Source: Acidobacteriota bacterium
Lineage (GTDB): Bacteria; Acidobacteriota; Terriglobia; Acidiferrales; UBA7541
DNA: 64,000 nt
Direction of reading: 5' to 3'
Assembly: GCA_013289695.1 (NCBI GenBank)
Contig: JABCZK010000010.1
Location: 1-64,000, forward strand
The position numbers and the translations under genes were made by a program. Below, one piece after another: positions 1-7,958 of this stretch; positions within the stretch are counted from its first letter, which is position 1; the number at the start of each line of letters is the position of its first letter. Below the pieces are notes generated by a model. The model was not told where the DNA came from, ran no database searches, and saw only the letters and a list, made by a program, of their open reading frames with translations.

Positions 1-70
1 TAGCTGCAACCAGGGCTGCAAGACGTTCGATGGGCCAGACCAGGAGCCGGCCGATGGTGCGCGTCAGCAT
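1..70 (-). CDS. 5' end of an unidentified gene, cut by the window edge
   Basis: An ATG at position 70 opens a minus-strand frame that runs off the window: MLTRTIGRLLVWPIERLAAL and a few more residues. A purine-rich AGGTGA lies about 10 nt upstream of the ATG and only 17 nt separate it from the greA stop, so it is probably the next gene of a greA operon. The basic, hydrophobic start is compatible with a membrane enzyme such as a CDP-alcohol phosphatidyltransferase, but 23 residues are too few to identify it; that suggestion is inference only. Confidence 0.4.
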   Translation of the reverse strand, partial: MLTRTIGRLLVWPIERLAALVAA

Positions 71-87
71 GAAATAAGTTTCACCTG

Positions 88-567
88 CTATTCCTCGTCG
101 TAAATGGTGGAGAGTTCCACGACTTCGTAATCTTTGAGGCCGGCCGGAGTGGTGACTTGCACTTCGTCACCGACTTTCTTGCCGAGCAGGGCGCGGCCGA
201 TGGGCGAGCTGGTGGAGATTAGGCCTTTGGCGGCGTCGGCCTCTTCGACAGTCACCAGTTTGTACTCGATTTTAGAGCGCTTGGCAACGTCCAAAACGGT
301 GATGCGTGAGCCGTAAGCAGCGCGGTCCTTGGGCAGATTGCTCAGATTGAGCATGGAGAGATCGGCCATGCGCTGGTGGAGCTGGCCGAGGCGCGCCGAG
401 ACGTAGGACTGGCGCTCTTTGGCGTATTTGTACTCGGCGTTCTCGGAAAGATCGCCGTGGGCGCGAGCGACGCTGATCTCTTTCGGGAGGTCGGTGTGCA
501 GTTCGTGCTCGAGAAGGGCGATTTCGTCCTTCAGCTTTTTCTTAATTTTTTCGGCAAGATCAATCAT
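88..567 (-). CDS. greA: Transcription elongation factor GreA
   Basis: GreA enters the secondary channel of RNA polymerase and stimulates cleavage of backtracked transcripts. The 159-residue protein has the normal family length. Residues 1-75 form the N-terminal antiparallel coiled coil, with the conserved acidic tip region around GDLSENAEYKYAKERQ, where the Asp/Glu residues help coordinate the catalytic Mg ion. The C-terminal FKBP-like domain follows, with the family signature ISTSSPIGRALLGKKVGDEV. The start ATG at 567 fits the start of the coiled coil. The gene seems to be followed by another minus-strand gene 17 nt downstream. Identification is firm. Confidence 0.96.
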   Translation of the reverse strand: MIDLAEKIKKKLKDEIALLEHELHTDLPKEISVARAHGDLSENAEYKYAKERQSYVSARLGQLHQRMADLSMLNLSNLPKDRAAYGSRITVLDVAKRSKIEYKLVTVEEADAAKGLISTSSPIGRALLGKKVGDEVQVTTPAGLKDYEVVELSTIYDEE

Positions 568-724
568 TTTTCAGGGCGCCTGGAGGGGTTGGCGTAAGGG
601 GCTCGCTCCCACTCTGCTTCGCACGTTAACCAAGGATTATAGAAGATTTGCACGGGACACGGCAAATTAGATGGATTTGGGGGCGGATTGGATACAGCCA
701 AAATGTGCGGGGTGGCGGCTCGGT

Positions 725-2056
725 TCAGCGGCCGACGCTGTCTTGGATTACGGCGTTTACTGGGGGGAGGATGCCTAGGTCTCTGTAGATGGGGCGGATC
801 AGCTTGCGTATACCGCGGAGACGGCTGGCGAACCAGGCGGCGCCGATGATGCAGCAGGCGCCGCTGACCATTACCGTGCACGGCGCGCCGATGGCGTGGG
901 CGAGAGTTCCGGCTAGCAGGCTGCCGAAGGGGGCCATGCCTACGAACGCGACGGTGTAAAAGCTCATCACGCGGCCGCGTTTACTTTCCTCGACGATGGT
1001 TTGGATGATTGTGTTGCTTGCGGCCATTTGCTGCATCAATCCGAAGCCGCAGACCAGCATAAGCAGAAGCGAAATCCATAGCGTGCGCGACATACCGAAA
1101 AAGACAAGGCCGGCGCCGAAGGCCGCGGTGGAAAGCGGGATCATTTTGCCCAGGCCGAGGACCGTTTTTCGCACCGCGAGAGATATTGCTGAAACCAATG
1201 CGCCGACGCCCACGGCGGCCATTAGAAAACCCAGTGTGTGCGGACCGCCGTGCAAAATCGTCCCTGCGAAAACGGGCATGAGCACGGTGAACGGCCAACC
1301 CAGCAAGCTGACCGCCGCGAAAAGCAGCAGGATGGTGCGAATCGGCGCGAAGCCGGAAACGTACGTCCAGCCCTCTTTCATTTGCATGAGCACGGAGTCG
1401 CTGGTGCGTTTGATGGCGGCGGAGTGCAGGCGCATGGCGTAGAGCGAGGCGATGACGGCGAGGTAACTGATCCCGTCAACCAGGAAGCAGTAGCCTTCGC
1501 TGGAGATGGCAATGACCATACCGGCGAGCGACGGGCCGACGAGGCGCGCCAAGTTGACCATGGAAGAGTTCACGGCGATGGCGTTGCCGAGGTCTTGTTT
1601 GTCTTCTACCATCTCGACGAGGAAGGATTGGCGGCCGGGCATGTCGAAGGCGTTGATCGTGCCTTGAAAGGCGCTGAGCCAGATGATTTCGTGAATGTTG
1701 ATGTGGTGGCTGAGGGCGAGTGCGGCTAGTGCGAAGGATTGCAGCATGGCTAGGGCTTGCGTGACGAGCAGAACGTTGCGGCGATTGAGGCGGTCCACCC
1801 AGACTCCGGCGACCGGCGCGAAGAGGAATGTGGGGATTTGTCCCGCGAAGCCGACGACGCCGAGGAGAAACGCGGAGCCGGTGAGGCGATAGACGAGCCA
1901 GCTGGTGGCGAGACGCGTCATCCATGTGCCCATCAGGGAAATGCTTTGCCCGCCGAAGTAGAGGCGGAAATTTCTGTGACGCAGCGCGCGCCAGGCGTGG
2001 GAGATGCCGGCGAGTCTGCGCGGCGGAGAATTGGTGGGAGGGGCCTGGGCGCTCAC
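725..2056 (-). CDS. MFS transporter, EntS/MFS_3-like exporter
   Basis: This 443-residue inner-membrane protein has about 12 hydrophobic helices starting near residue 28 (RNFRLYFGGQSISLMGTWM, the typical first helix of EntS-like exporters). The loop after helix 2 carries the MFS motif-A-like GVWVDRLNRRNVLL. Proteins of this group export siderophores, drugs or other small molecules; the substrate cannot be read from the sequence. The start is GTG at 2056 with no clear ribosome-binding site. About 55 nt upstream of the start the sequence changes to the accessory block and a tRNA fragment, so its native promoter may have been replaced. Confidence 0.88.
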   Translation of the reverse strand: MSAQAPPTNSPPRRLAGISHAWRALRHRNFRLYFGGQSISLMGTWMTRLATSWLVYRLTGSAFLLGVVGFAGQIPTFLFAPVAGVWVDRLNRRNVLLVTQALAMLQSFALAALALSHHINIHEIIWLSAFQGTINAFDMPGRQSFLVEMVEDKQDLGNAIAVNSSMVNLARLVGPSLAGMVIAISSEGYCFLVDGISYLAVIASLYAMRLHSAAIKRTSDSVLMQMKEGWTYVSGFAPIRTILLLFAAVSLLGWPFTVLMPVFAGTILHGGPHTLGFLMAAVGVGALVSAISLAVRKTVLGLGKMIPLSTAAFGAGLVFFGMSRTLWISLLLMLVCGFGLMQQMAASNTIIQTIVEESKRGRVMSFYTVAFVGMAPFGSLLAGTLAHAIGAPCTVMVSGACCIIGAAWFASRLRGIRKLIRPIYRDLGILPPVNAVIQDSVGR

Positions 2057-2642
2057 AGGATTCTATTTTGACATTTCTGGTGCGTGGGGCGGGACGCAAA
2101 GTTTGGGGAGTTCGATCCCGGTCACGTCCACCATATATTCCAGAACTGACGGTTGAAAACAGATCGTTGCGGGTTTGTTGAGCTACGGCGGATGTGCGAT
2201 TGACGGCGTTGACCAACGGTTGATCCGCTTTCTGAGACCGGGACTCAATTCCATCAATTCGCTTATCAAGATCACCAACTCTGGTTTGTAAATCTCCCAT
2301 TACATGTTGAACCGTAGCAGCCCCATCCGCGACCTTCTTTGCGTTCACGGCAACATCGGCGGCATCGGATGCCATCTGTTTCCGGTATGCCTCGACATCC
2401 GAAAATCGAGTGTAGCCAAGGATTCCAAAACCAACAAAAGTGAGTGTTATCACCAACGAGAGAATGGCGAGCCAATTCCCCATGTACTCTGCATATTTCT
2501 CGGCGCGGAGTAGTTTCGCTTGATTGGCATCATCTTGGAGTTTTACAAGCTCGGAATCGAGCTGTTGTCGCAGCTCGGCCATCCGCGAATTCATTTCTTC
2601 TCGAAGATTTCCGAGTTCATTTGGGCTGGGCTCGGGTGTCAT
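1476..2642 (-). CDS. Coiled-coil membrane protein with replaced 3' end (chimeric ORF)
   Basis: The open frame is 388 codons, but only the first ~170 (2642 down to about 2134) look like a real protein. They hold an N-terminal charged coiled coil (residues 1-50), one transmembrane helix (about 55-78, NWLAILSLVITLTFVGFGIL) and a second long helical segment with heptad-like spacing to about residue 155. The frame then reads antisense through a tRNA 3'-end fragment (giving GGRDRDRT, a known artefact of antisense tRNA) and continues antisense inside the MFS exporter, giving Arg/Pro/His-rich nonsense. I infer that the true C-terminus was lost by recombination at about 2133. Function unknown. Confidence 0.45.
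   Translation of the reverse strand: MTPEPSPNELGNLREEMNSRMAELRQQLDSELVKLQDDANQAKLLRAEKYAEYMGNWLAILSLVITLTFVGFGILGYTRFSDVEAYRKQMASDAADVAVNAKKVADGAATVQHVMGDLQTRVGDLDKRIDGIESRSQKADQPLVNAVNRTSAVAQQTRNDLFSTVSSGIYGGRDRDRTPQTLRPAPRTRNVKIESCERPGPSHQFSAAQTRRHLPRLARAASQKFPPLLRRAKHFPDGHMDDASRHQLARLSPHRLRVSPRRRRLRGTNPHIPLRAGRRSLGGPPQSPQRSARHASPSHAAILRTSRTRPQPPHQHSRNHLAQRLSRHDQRLRHARPPILPRRDGRRQTRPRQRHRRELFHGQLGAPRRPVARRYGHCHLQRRLLLPG
2110..2133 (+). other. tRNA 3'-end fragment (T-loop to CCA), possible recombination scar
   Basis: The 24 nt match tRNA positions 53-76 exactly in spacing: G53-TTCGATC-C61, the 3' T-stem half, a 7-nt acceptor strand CACGTCC, discriminator A and CCA. The 5' side of the T-stem (GGGAG) cannot pair with CCGGT, and no matching acceptor GGACGTG lies upstream, so only the 3' end of a tRNA is present. 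Such fragments are typical of attachment sites left by tRNA-targeting integrative elements. It sits at the exact point where the ORF at 2642 loses its protein-like sequence. Confidence 0.6.
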
Positions 2643-2778
2643 TGAGTCCTTCCTAGGCCGCGAGGCGGATGGTATCTCGGAGTTCGGCCGATAAGAGCCT
2701 AGCTCGTGTCGTTACTTCGTGGTATACCAACCTACGGAACATTGAGTTGCCGTCGGTTGTCTTAAAGGAAGGTGTCGC

Positions 2779-3210
2779 ATGTCCGTCGAAGAAAATGTTG
2801 TTCTGATGCGGCGTTGGTTCAAAGAAGTTTGGAATGACGGAAAGAGCCAGACCATCTACGACTTGATGGACGAAAATGGCGTTGCCGTTGGACAAGACCA
2901 GCCGGGCGTCGAAATTCGCGGGCCTCGGGAATTTGAGGCATTCTATCAACGCATTCGTGGCGCATTTCCAGACATCACTATGACTATTGAAGACAACTTT
3001 GGAGTTGACGATAAAGTCGTAGTCCGTTGGTCTGCCGTAATGACCCACACCGGTGACCAGCTCGGGATTCCGGCGACCAACAAGAGAATCAAAGTTACGG
3101 GCATTTCAATCGCCCAGATGGAGAACGGTAAGATTGTTCGAGGTTGGGACAATTGGGATCAGCTGGCGATGCAGCAGCAACTTGCTATCGCCGCCGCCGC
3201 TCACTCCTAA
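2779..3210 (+). CDS. SnoaL-like / NTF2-fold ester cyclase family protein
   Basis: The 143-residue protein has the SnoaL-type polyketide-cyclase fold pattern: N-terminal helix (ENVVLMRRWFKEVWNDG), the GPREFEAFYQRIRGAFPDI segment, then beta strands VVVRWSAVMTHTGDQLGIP and IAQMENGKIVRGWDNWDQL. Members are mostly uncharacterised small-molecule isomerases, cyclases or hydrolases, and no substrate can be assigned here. An AAGGAAG ribosome-binding site lies 8 nt before the ATG. It is a solitary gene inside the accessory block, convergent with the DUF2934 gene 7 nt downstream. Confidence 0.8.
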   Translation: MSVEENVVLMRRWFKEVWNDGKSQTIYDLMDENGVAVGQDQPGVEIRGPREFEAFYQRIRGAFPDITMTIEDNFGVDDKVVVRWSAVMTHTGDQLGIPATNKRIKVTGISIAQMENGKIVRGWDNWDQLAMQQQLAIAAAAHS

Positions 3211-3217
3211 AAGTTCT

Positions 3218-3772
3218 TTATCGCATTCCTTGGCGGGCGCGTAGCTCACTCTCAGCACGCGACCAATCTTCCTCCGGTGATCCGAACGGGCAACCTCTGG
3301 CTTGCCAGAGTTCGTAGGCGAGGGTCGCGATTTCGTCGTGTGCGATGGTCGTAACGCCATATCCGAACGCCATCGCCTTAGTGAGTTCGTTAGCCGCTTG
3401 TGAGTGATACAGCGCTTGGTGTGAATGCTTTTGGCCGGTTATCGCATCGCCTTTTTCGTGTTTTTGCGCGACGCGATGGGCCTCTGCGGCGCGGTCATGT
3501 AGTTCGGCGGCGCGGTTGTGGTTCTGCTTTCGATTCTGGTAAAGAGGTTCAGTGTCATGAAGGGCAGGCGTCGGCTCAAGCGACCCCATCTGACCGGATT
3601 TAGAGTAGGCGTCTTTTGCGAGTTTGTAGGCGTGATCGGAGTACTCCAACGCCCGTTGCAAATGCCAGTTGACCAACCCGTTGTTCTCATTTTCATTGTG
3701 TTCTGCGGCTGTGCGATGAGCGTGCGCCGCTAGTTCGTGTTGATCGGCTGATTGCCGGTGCGTGTCGTACAC
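3218..3772 (-). CDS. DUF2934-containing protein with His-rich helical repeats
   Basis: The 184-residue protein is soluble and very rich in His, Ala and Glu. Residues 1-135 hold repeated helical segments of the type HxxAAxxHRxAxxH (for example HELAAHAHRTAAEHNENEN and AELHDRAAEAHRVAQKH). The C-terminus (about 143-178) is a DUF2934 domain: IATLAYELWQARGCPFGSPE followed by EDWSRAESEL. DUF2934 is common in Acidobacteriota and Proteobacteria and has no established function. The regularly spaced His residues could bind metal, but that is inference. It is convergent with the SnoaL-like gene. Confidence 0.72.
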   Translation of the reverse strand: MYDTHRQSADQHELAAHAHRTAAEHNENENNGLVNWHLQRALEYSDHAYKLAKDAYSKSGQMGSLEPTPALHDTEPLYQNRKQNHNRAAELHDRAAEAHRVAQKHEKGDAITGQKHSHQALYHSQAANELTKAMAFGYGVTTIAHDEIATLAYELWQARGCPFGSPEEDWSRAESELRARQGMR

Positions 3773-4354
3773 GTTCCCCTCCTATAGAGAATCTTACATC
3801 TCCAAGAATCATTGCTTCAACTTGCCAGTACTGCTCGACGGCCTCGAACCACCGGCAGAACCCTCGTCGAAGTGCCAGACCCAACGCACGGAGAATCGTA
3901 CGAATCGTCGTTGAGTGTGATTATCGGATGCCGAGGCAGGCCGATCCGACCTTAATTCGCTCGAAAAAATCTCGCACGAGCGAGGCCATGACTTCCGATT
4001 ACGGGTGGCCATGTTTTCGGAAAGTCTCCGTTTGCAGCGTGTTGCCGCGAGTCGATTTCCGATTACGGGGAAATTGCCTGAAACCTCAAAAAAACATCGT
4101 TTTTGTTGGGATTTTGATTGGCTTTTTCTGACAAGTATGAGACACCTTTCTGGTCGGCAATATTCCAAGAGCCGATAGCAACACGCACTTCGGTGCGTTA
4201 ATCAAGAGTCGGAAAGACTTGTTGCGACCGCGATGGTACGCGGAAAAACACGAGTAGTGGGTCACACCCCGTCAGACTAGGTTAGAGATTCCTAGAGCTG
4301 AATGTACCCTTCGCCGTACCGTGGCGCAGGTTCTCGAAAATGGAGAACTGCGTC
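3773..4354. other. Non-coding stretch of the accessory block
   Basis: I see no convincing gene here. Open frames on both strands (up to 119 codons on the minus strand, 3809-4168) have no domain-like composition and no ribosome-binding site. The stretch holds a 13-bp direct repeat, TTCCGATTACGGG, at 3993-4005 and 4057-4069, each copy in a TTCCG...CGG context that resembles multiple terminal repeats of some insertion sequences. No transposase gene is attached. Confidence 0.4.
3993..4069. repeat. 13-bp direct repeat pair, 64 bp apart
   Basis: TTCCGATTACGGG occurs at 3993-4005 and again at 4057-4069. Related sequence (TTTTCGGAAAG at about 4014) lies between them. Repeated terminal sites of this sort are found at the ends of IS21-like elements, so this may be an IS end left behind, but there is no transposase and the assignment is speculative. 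Confidence 0.3.
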
Positions 4355-5023
4355 ATGCCTCAGGAACAAAGTCTTACTGCAAGCATTTCCGAAGTAGCAA
4401 AACTTCTACACCCCAAAGCAACCATCACGGCTGCGCGTGTATTCGTCCGCGAGAATCGCATCCCTATAGCGTTCCGCTCTGGACGCGGCGGGAGTTGGTT
4501 CGTTCCTCGTCAAGCGGTTGTTGACGCGATTGCGAGGCTACCGGACAATTGCCACCAATATGTCGTCGAGCATGATGGAGAGTGCCGTTTTCAGAAGTTC
4601 GAAACGCGAAAACACTGCGACGCCATTCCCATACGTTTTCCACATTTCAAGCGTCTCGCCTTCATAAATCTGCCAGCAATTGATGAAATACGCTTCGCTG
4701 TTCTGACGGTTGAATGCCTGATTGTCGTTGAGTTTCAGCTCGTCATTCAGGTCATATTTTTGCAAGCCCAGCGCCAGCCTGACGTATTCGTCCGAAGGCA
4801 ACGCCTCGCGCGGGTCCGTTTCTTTGAAAAGGTCGGTTTGCCGGAGATAAAGCTCTTCGTTCGCGAACAGGTCTCTGAATTTCGGAAGGTCCAAAAATCG
4901 GCAGATGCTCGTATTGGCTGGCGGTTCTGTGCACGCGTCATGCGGAACGATGGGCATCGGATCAAGTGCTCTTCGGATGCCGCCGTCGCCACTCTTCCCG
5001 ACATTCCTGCAATTGAACCTTGA
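4355..5023 (+). CDS. Excisionase-like helix-turn-helix protein, 3' part not genuine
   Basis: From ATG 4355 (GGAG 9 nt upstream; an in-frame ATG also lies at 4340) the first ~62 codons read like a winged-helix/excisionase-type DNA-binding domain: SLTASISEVAKLLHPKATIT, then RENRIPIAFRSGRGGSWFVP and RQAVVDAI. After about 4540 the frame continues only as the antisense of a DUF2971 gene and should not be trusted. Either the gene lost its 3' end at a recombination junction near 4540 or the protein is short and ends in unrelated sequence. A role in controlling a former mobile element is possible but unproven. Confidence 0.4.
   Translation: MPQEQSLTASISEVAKLLHPKATITAARVFVRENRIPIAFRSGRGGSWFVPRQAVVDAIARLPDNCHQYVVEHDGECRFQKFETRKHCDAIPIRFPHFKRLAFINLPAIDEIRFAVLTVECLIVVEFQLVIQVIFLQAQRQPDVFVRRQRLARVRFFEKVGLPEIKLFVREQVSEFRKVQKSADARIGWRFCARVMRNDGHRIKCSSDAAVATLPDIPAIEP
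4538..4957 (-). CDS. DUF2971 domain protein, C-terminally truncated
   Basis: The 139 residues match the start of DUF2971 proteins: an N-terminal CRFLDLPKFRDLFANEELYL strand-helix, the LFKETDPREALPSDEY segment, the CWQIYEGETLEMWKTYGNG core motif, and VAVFSRFELLKTAL. Family members are usually well over 200 residues and continue past a DD(I/V)xVxxVxY strand; here the frame stops right after DDILVAIVR at 4538. The gene is therefore probably broken at its 3' end, exactly where the opposite-strand HTH frame loses sense. DUF2971 genes are frequent in islands; function unknown. Confidence 0.6.
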   Translation of the reverse strand: MPIVPHDACTEPPANTSICRFLDLPKFRDLFANEELYLRQTDLFKETDPREALPSDEYVRLALGLQKYDLNDELKLNDNQAFNRQNSEAYFINCWQIYEGETLEMWKTYGNGVAVFSRFELLKTALSIMLDDILVAIVR

Positions 5024-5065
5024 AAAATGGTTCGACCAGACGACGGTCGGCGTCCAGCGACGGAC

Positions 5066-5617
5066 TCAAGCCTCGGCAAGCGGTTCCGTCTGTTTCCCGA
5101 GCTGTTGCGCTGAAGGGATGCCGTCGCCTTGCGGAACGGACGGAGCAAACGCGCGATCAAACCCAGAGATCAGGTAGGTGAACCATTTCTCGATTTCGGC
5201 CTCGGTGACCAGCTCCGCTCGAAACAGCGCGCTGTAATTGACTTCGATCTTATATTCCTCGACCCCAAGCAGACGGTAAATCCAACCAAAGGAATTCAAG
5301 AATCGAGGGTCTCGCCATTTCCGTCTGAGGAAAACCACGGTTGGTGCGAGACCCCAGCTCTCTAGCTGTAGAACGTAATCTTGGTCGTCCTTGTGGAAGC
5401 TGAAACTGCGCACCAACGGCTCCGGTGGGAGATAGGACTGGACATCAATCAGCAAGTTCCCGGCCTTGTCGTTCACTGCATCGGCGATGCGCCCCATCAT
5501 CGTCAGTAGTTCCGATTGATCCAACTGCTCGCGATAAAGGGCCAAGTATCGGCTGTGGTCCCTGCCATTAACATGGTGCTCTAAGAACTGCCAAAGAGAC
5601 GGCGCACGGCGGCTCAT
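5066..5617 (-). CDS. Hypothetical protein in the accessory block
   Basis: I do not recognise this 183-residue protein. It is soluble, with alternating helix and strand patterns and no signal peptide or membrane segment. Residues 1-45 are helical (LWQFLEHHVNGRDHSRYLAL); the middle contains LLIDVQSYLPPEPLVRSF and YVLQLESWGLAPTVVFLRR; the end is polar. Codon use looks like protein-coding DNA and the ATG at 5617 begins a plausible N-terminus. It lies between two other orphan genes on the same strand and could share a transcript with them. Confidence 0.55.
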   Translation of the reverse strand: MSRRAPSLWQFLEHHVNGRDHSRYLALYREQLDQSELLTMMGRIADAVNDKAGNLLIDVQSYLPPEPLVRSFSFHKDDQDYVLQLESWGLAPTVVFLRRKWRDPRFLNSFGWIYRLLGVEEYKIEVNYSALFRAELVTEAEIEKWFTYLISGFDRAFAPSVPQGDGIPSAQQLGKQTEPLAEA

Positions 5618-5697
5618 TTGATTCCTTTCGGCCCATCGAAAAATCGCGACGGCGGCCTGTTGAAGTTCGAGTAGCCCTTCTACACGGCAACCACTTA

Positions 5698-6348
5698 TTA
5701 CAAAACTTCCCGGACTAGTGATGGCGACAACTTCAGCACCTCAGCCCACAGGTGTAAAACCGCCCTTAACGCTTGCACCACCCGCGCCGGATCGGACACC
5801 CCGCTCATCCTCCAGGTGTTGTGCGCACCACTAAGTGCCGAGAACTCGGTTTCCGAGCCCCCGGTTGTTAGGATCGCAAGCGGAACGTCCGCAAGACGGA
5901 ATTCAGTTTTAATCTCCCGTACGATCCTAGGCCCCTTTCCTTCGTGGAATCTCAAGTCGAGCACAAGGAAATCTGGCCTTGGCGCACCACTCCATTCCAT
6001 CTCCTTGCACAGCATGTGAACTAGCTCGGAATCACTTGCATCCGTGCATGAATGGCCGTGCAAGTTCTCACTTCGAGCCGCGTCTTGGATAGACCTTGAA
6101 TCACCACCATAATCTTGTACCAGGAGAATGGGTGTGAGGCGACCATCGGTGGGCGAACTAAACTTCCCAGGCGGAAGTTGCGCTGAGAGCCGGTCGCGCA
6201 GGAGATGAGCTGTCTCCGAGGTGGACTTCGGAATGCACTCTGGCTTGCTATAGTCTTTGGGGGCGGGGTGGGCGTGCTCGGCCTCTCTGCGCACAATAAT
6301 ACCATCCTCATTCGTGTACTTGGGCTGGGCAACACGCATGAGGATCAT
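5698..6348 (-). CDS. Degenerate Rcp1-type receiver domain protein
   Basis: Residues ~70-205 of 216 follow the fold of small Rcp1-like response regulators: PILLVQDYGGDSRSIQDAAR (normally LLVEDNPGD), FLVLDLRFHEGKGPRIVREI (phospho-acceptor Asp retained), DVPLAILTTGG (Thr retained), and a C-terminal LHLWAEVLKL helix. The first acidic pair is changed to QD and the usual Lys-Pro after strand 5 is absent (TWRMSG), so phosphorylation may be weak or lost. The first 70 residues are unrelated and possibly disordered. No partner kinase lies nearby. ATG codons at 6348 and 6339 are both possible starts. Confidence 0.55.
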   Translation of the reverse strand: MILMRVAQPKYTNEDGIIVRREAEHAHPAPKDYSKPECIPKSTSETAHLLRDRLSAQLPPGKFSSPTDGRLTPILLVQDYGGDSRSIQDAARSENLHGHSCTDASDSELVHMLCKEMEWSGAPRPDFLVLDLRFHEGKGPRIVREIKTEFRLADVPLAILTTGGSETEFSALSGAHNTWRMSGVSDPARVVQALRAVLHLWAEVLKLSPSLVREVL

Positions 6349-6921
<573 letters not shown>

Positions 6922-7058
6922 GCGGGAATTACGAATGGCTCGGCGTGCGGCGGCCTGCGCCGGTTAGTATAGCATCAACGTTTGAGCGGCGAACCACAAC
7001 GCGCGAATTCGCTGCAACGGCTGCGGCCGAAAATTTGTCGGTTTGCATCACGCACACT

Positions 7059-7625
7059 TCAGGGCTGTGGATTCAGCGGAGGGTCTTGGACTGTCGCGGG
7101 GCGGTCTTCGGTGGTGGCGCGCACGATGGCGGATTCGTCGGTATAAAAGCTGCGGTAGCCGAAATTTCCGGCGCGAGCGGTGAGGGTGTAGGCGGCGATG
7201 CGGCCGCTCGGGTCTGGTTTTCCTGGCGAGTATTGCAGGGTGTAGTGGACTAGCTGCGCGGATTGGGCGGCTTTGCGGACGGTGTCGCCCAGAGTTTCGA
7301 GCGAGGGCGGTACGCTGCCTTCGCTTTGTTGGTAGGTGTTGATCGCTTGCCGGATGGCGGCCAGGGATTCGCGGGCGCGGCCTTCGGCTTCGGTTTTCGA
7401 GCCGGATAATTTCCAGGGAACGGCGAACCAGGCGATGGCCCAGAGGGTCGCGAGAAGGATGCCGCAGACTGCGGCGACGCGTTTGTAGTTGGTCTTTGTG
7501 GGCTTGGGGGATCTGCCGGCTAGCAACAATTCGGTGTCGGCCAGCGCTTTTTGGTCGGCGCCGCAGTAGGGGCAGACTTCGCTGGCTTGGTTGATGAGTT
7601 CTTCGCACTCGGGGCAAGAGTACAT
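7059..7625 (-). CDS. Zinc-ribbon, single-pass membrane protein with a pseudopilin-like periplasmic part
   Basis: Residues 1-25 form a zinc ribbon (CPECEEL...CPYCG). A transmembrane helix follows at about 52-70 (VAAVCGILLATLWAIAWFAV). The rest (75-188) is probably extracytoplasmic: a helix ESLAAIRQAINTYQQSEGSV, then PPSLETLGD, resembling the post-helix region of type II secretion pseudopilins, and strands around YRSFYTDESAIVRATTED. Such cytoplasmic-ribbon plus periplasmic-domain proteins are common and uncharacterised in Acidobacteriota. The gene stands alone. Confidence 0.7.
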   Translation of the reverse strand: MYSCPECEELINQASEVCPYCGADQKALADTELLLAGRSPKPTKTNYKRVAAVCGILLATLWAIAWFAVPWKLSGSKTEAEGRARESLAAIRQAINTYQQSEGSVPPSLETLGDTVRKAAQSAQLVHYTLQYSPGKPDPSGRIAAYTLTARAGNFGYRSFYTDESAIVRATTEDRPATVQDPPLNPQP

Positions 7626-7958
7626 GGGCGGGACAGTTTAACAGTTTTCGGTTTGGGGCATGGGATCGGTCCAGGCTGTCTGCTGCGGACGATCAAATGA
7701 TCTAGCACAGATTGCACCGAGAAAAGCCGCAGAGCACGGAGAAGGCGGGAGAGTTCCCTACCTGCGGCCGGCAGGCTTCGGCCGGCTTGAAACCAAGGCG
7801 CCGACCTCCCTTCGCAAAATCACTCCGGGCAGGCAGGATGACGATGCTCGTCGCATCGTCAGGGAAGCACGGAGCGCGAATGGGCCGGGCAACTCGCTGG
7901 GCAATTCGGGTATCATCTCTTGCAGCGGTTCGGCCAAGTTGCGGTTGCGCAGGCGCAT
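7626..7958. other. Intergenic region with a hairpin
   Basis: No gene was seen between the divergent zinc-ribbon gene and the sigma-factor gene. CGGCCGGC occurs twice (7765-7772 and 7779-7786) separated by AGGCTT, able to form a GC-rich hairpin of the REP-like type found elsewhere in the window. The divergent promoters must lie here but I could not assign -35/-10 boxes. Confidence 0.4.

Noticed and set aside
3809-4168. 119-codon minus-strand ORF in the accessory block
   Set aside because: No ribosome-binding site, low-complexity Ser/Arg composition and no domain pattern.
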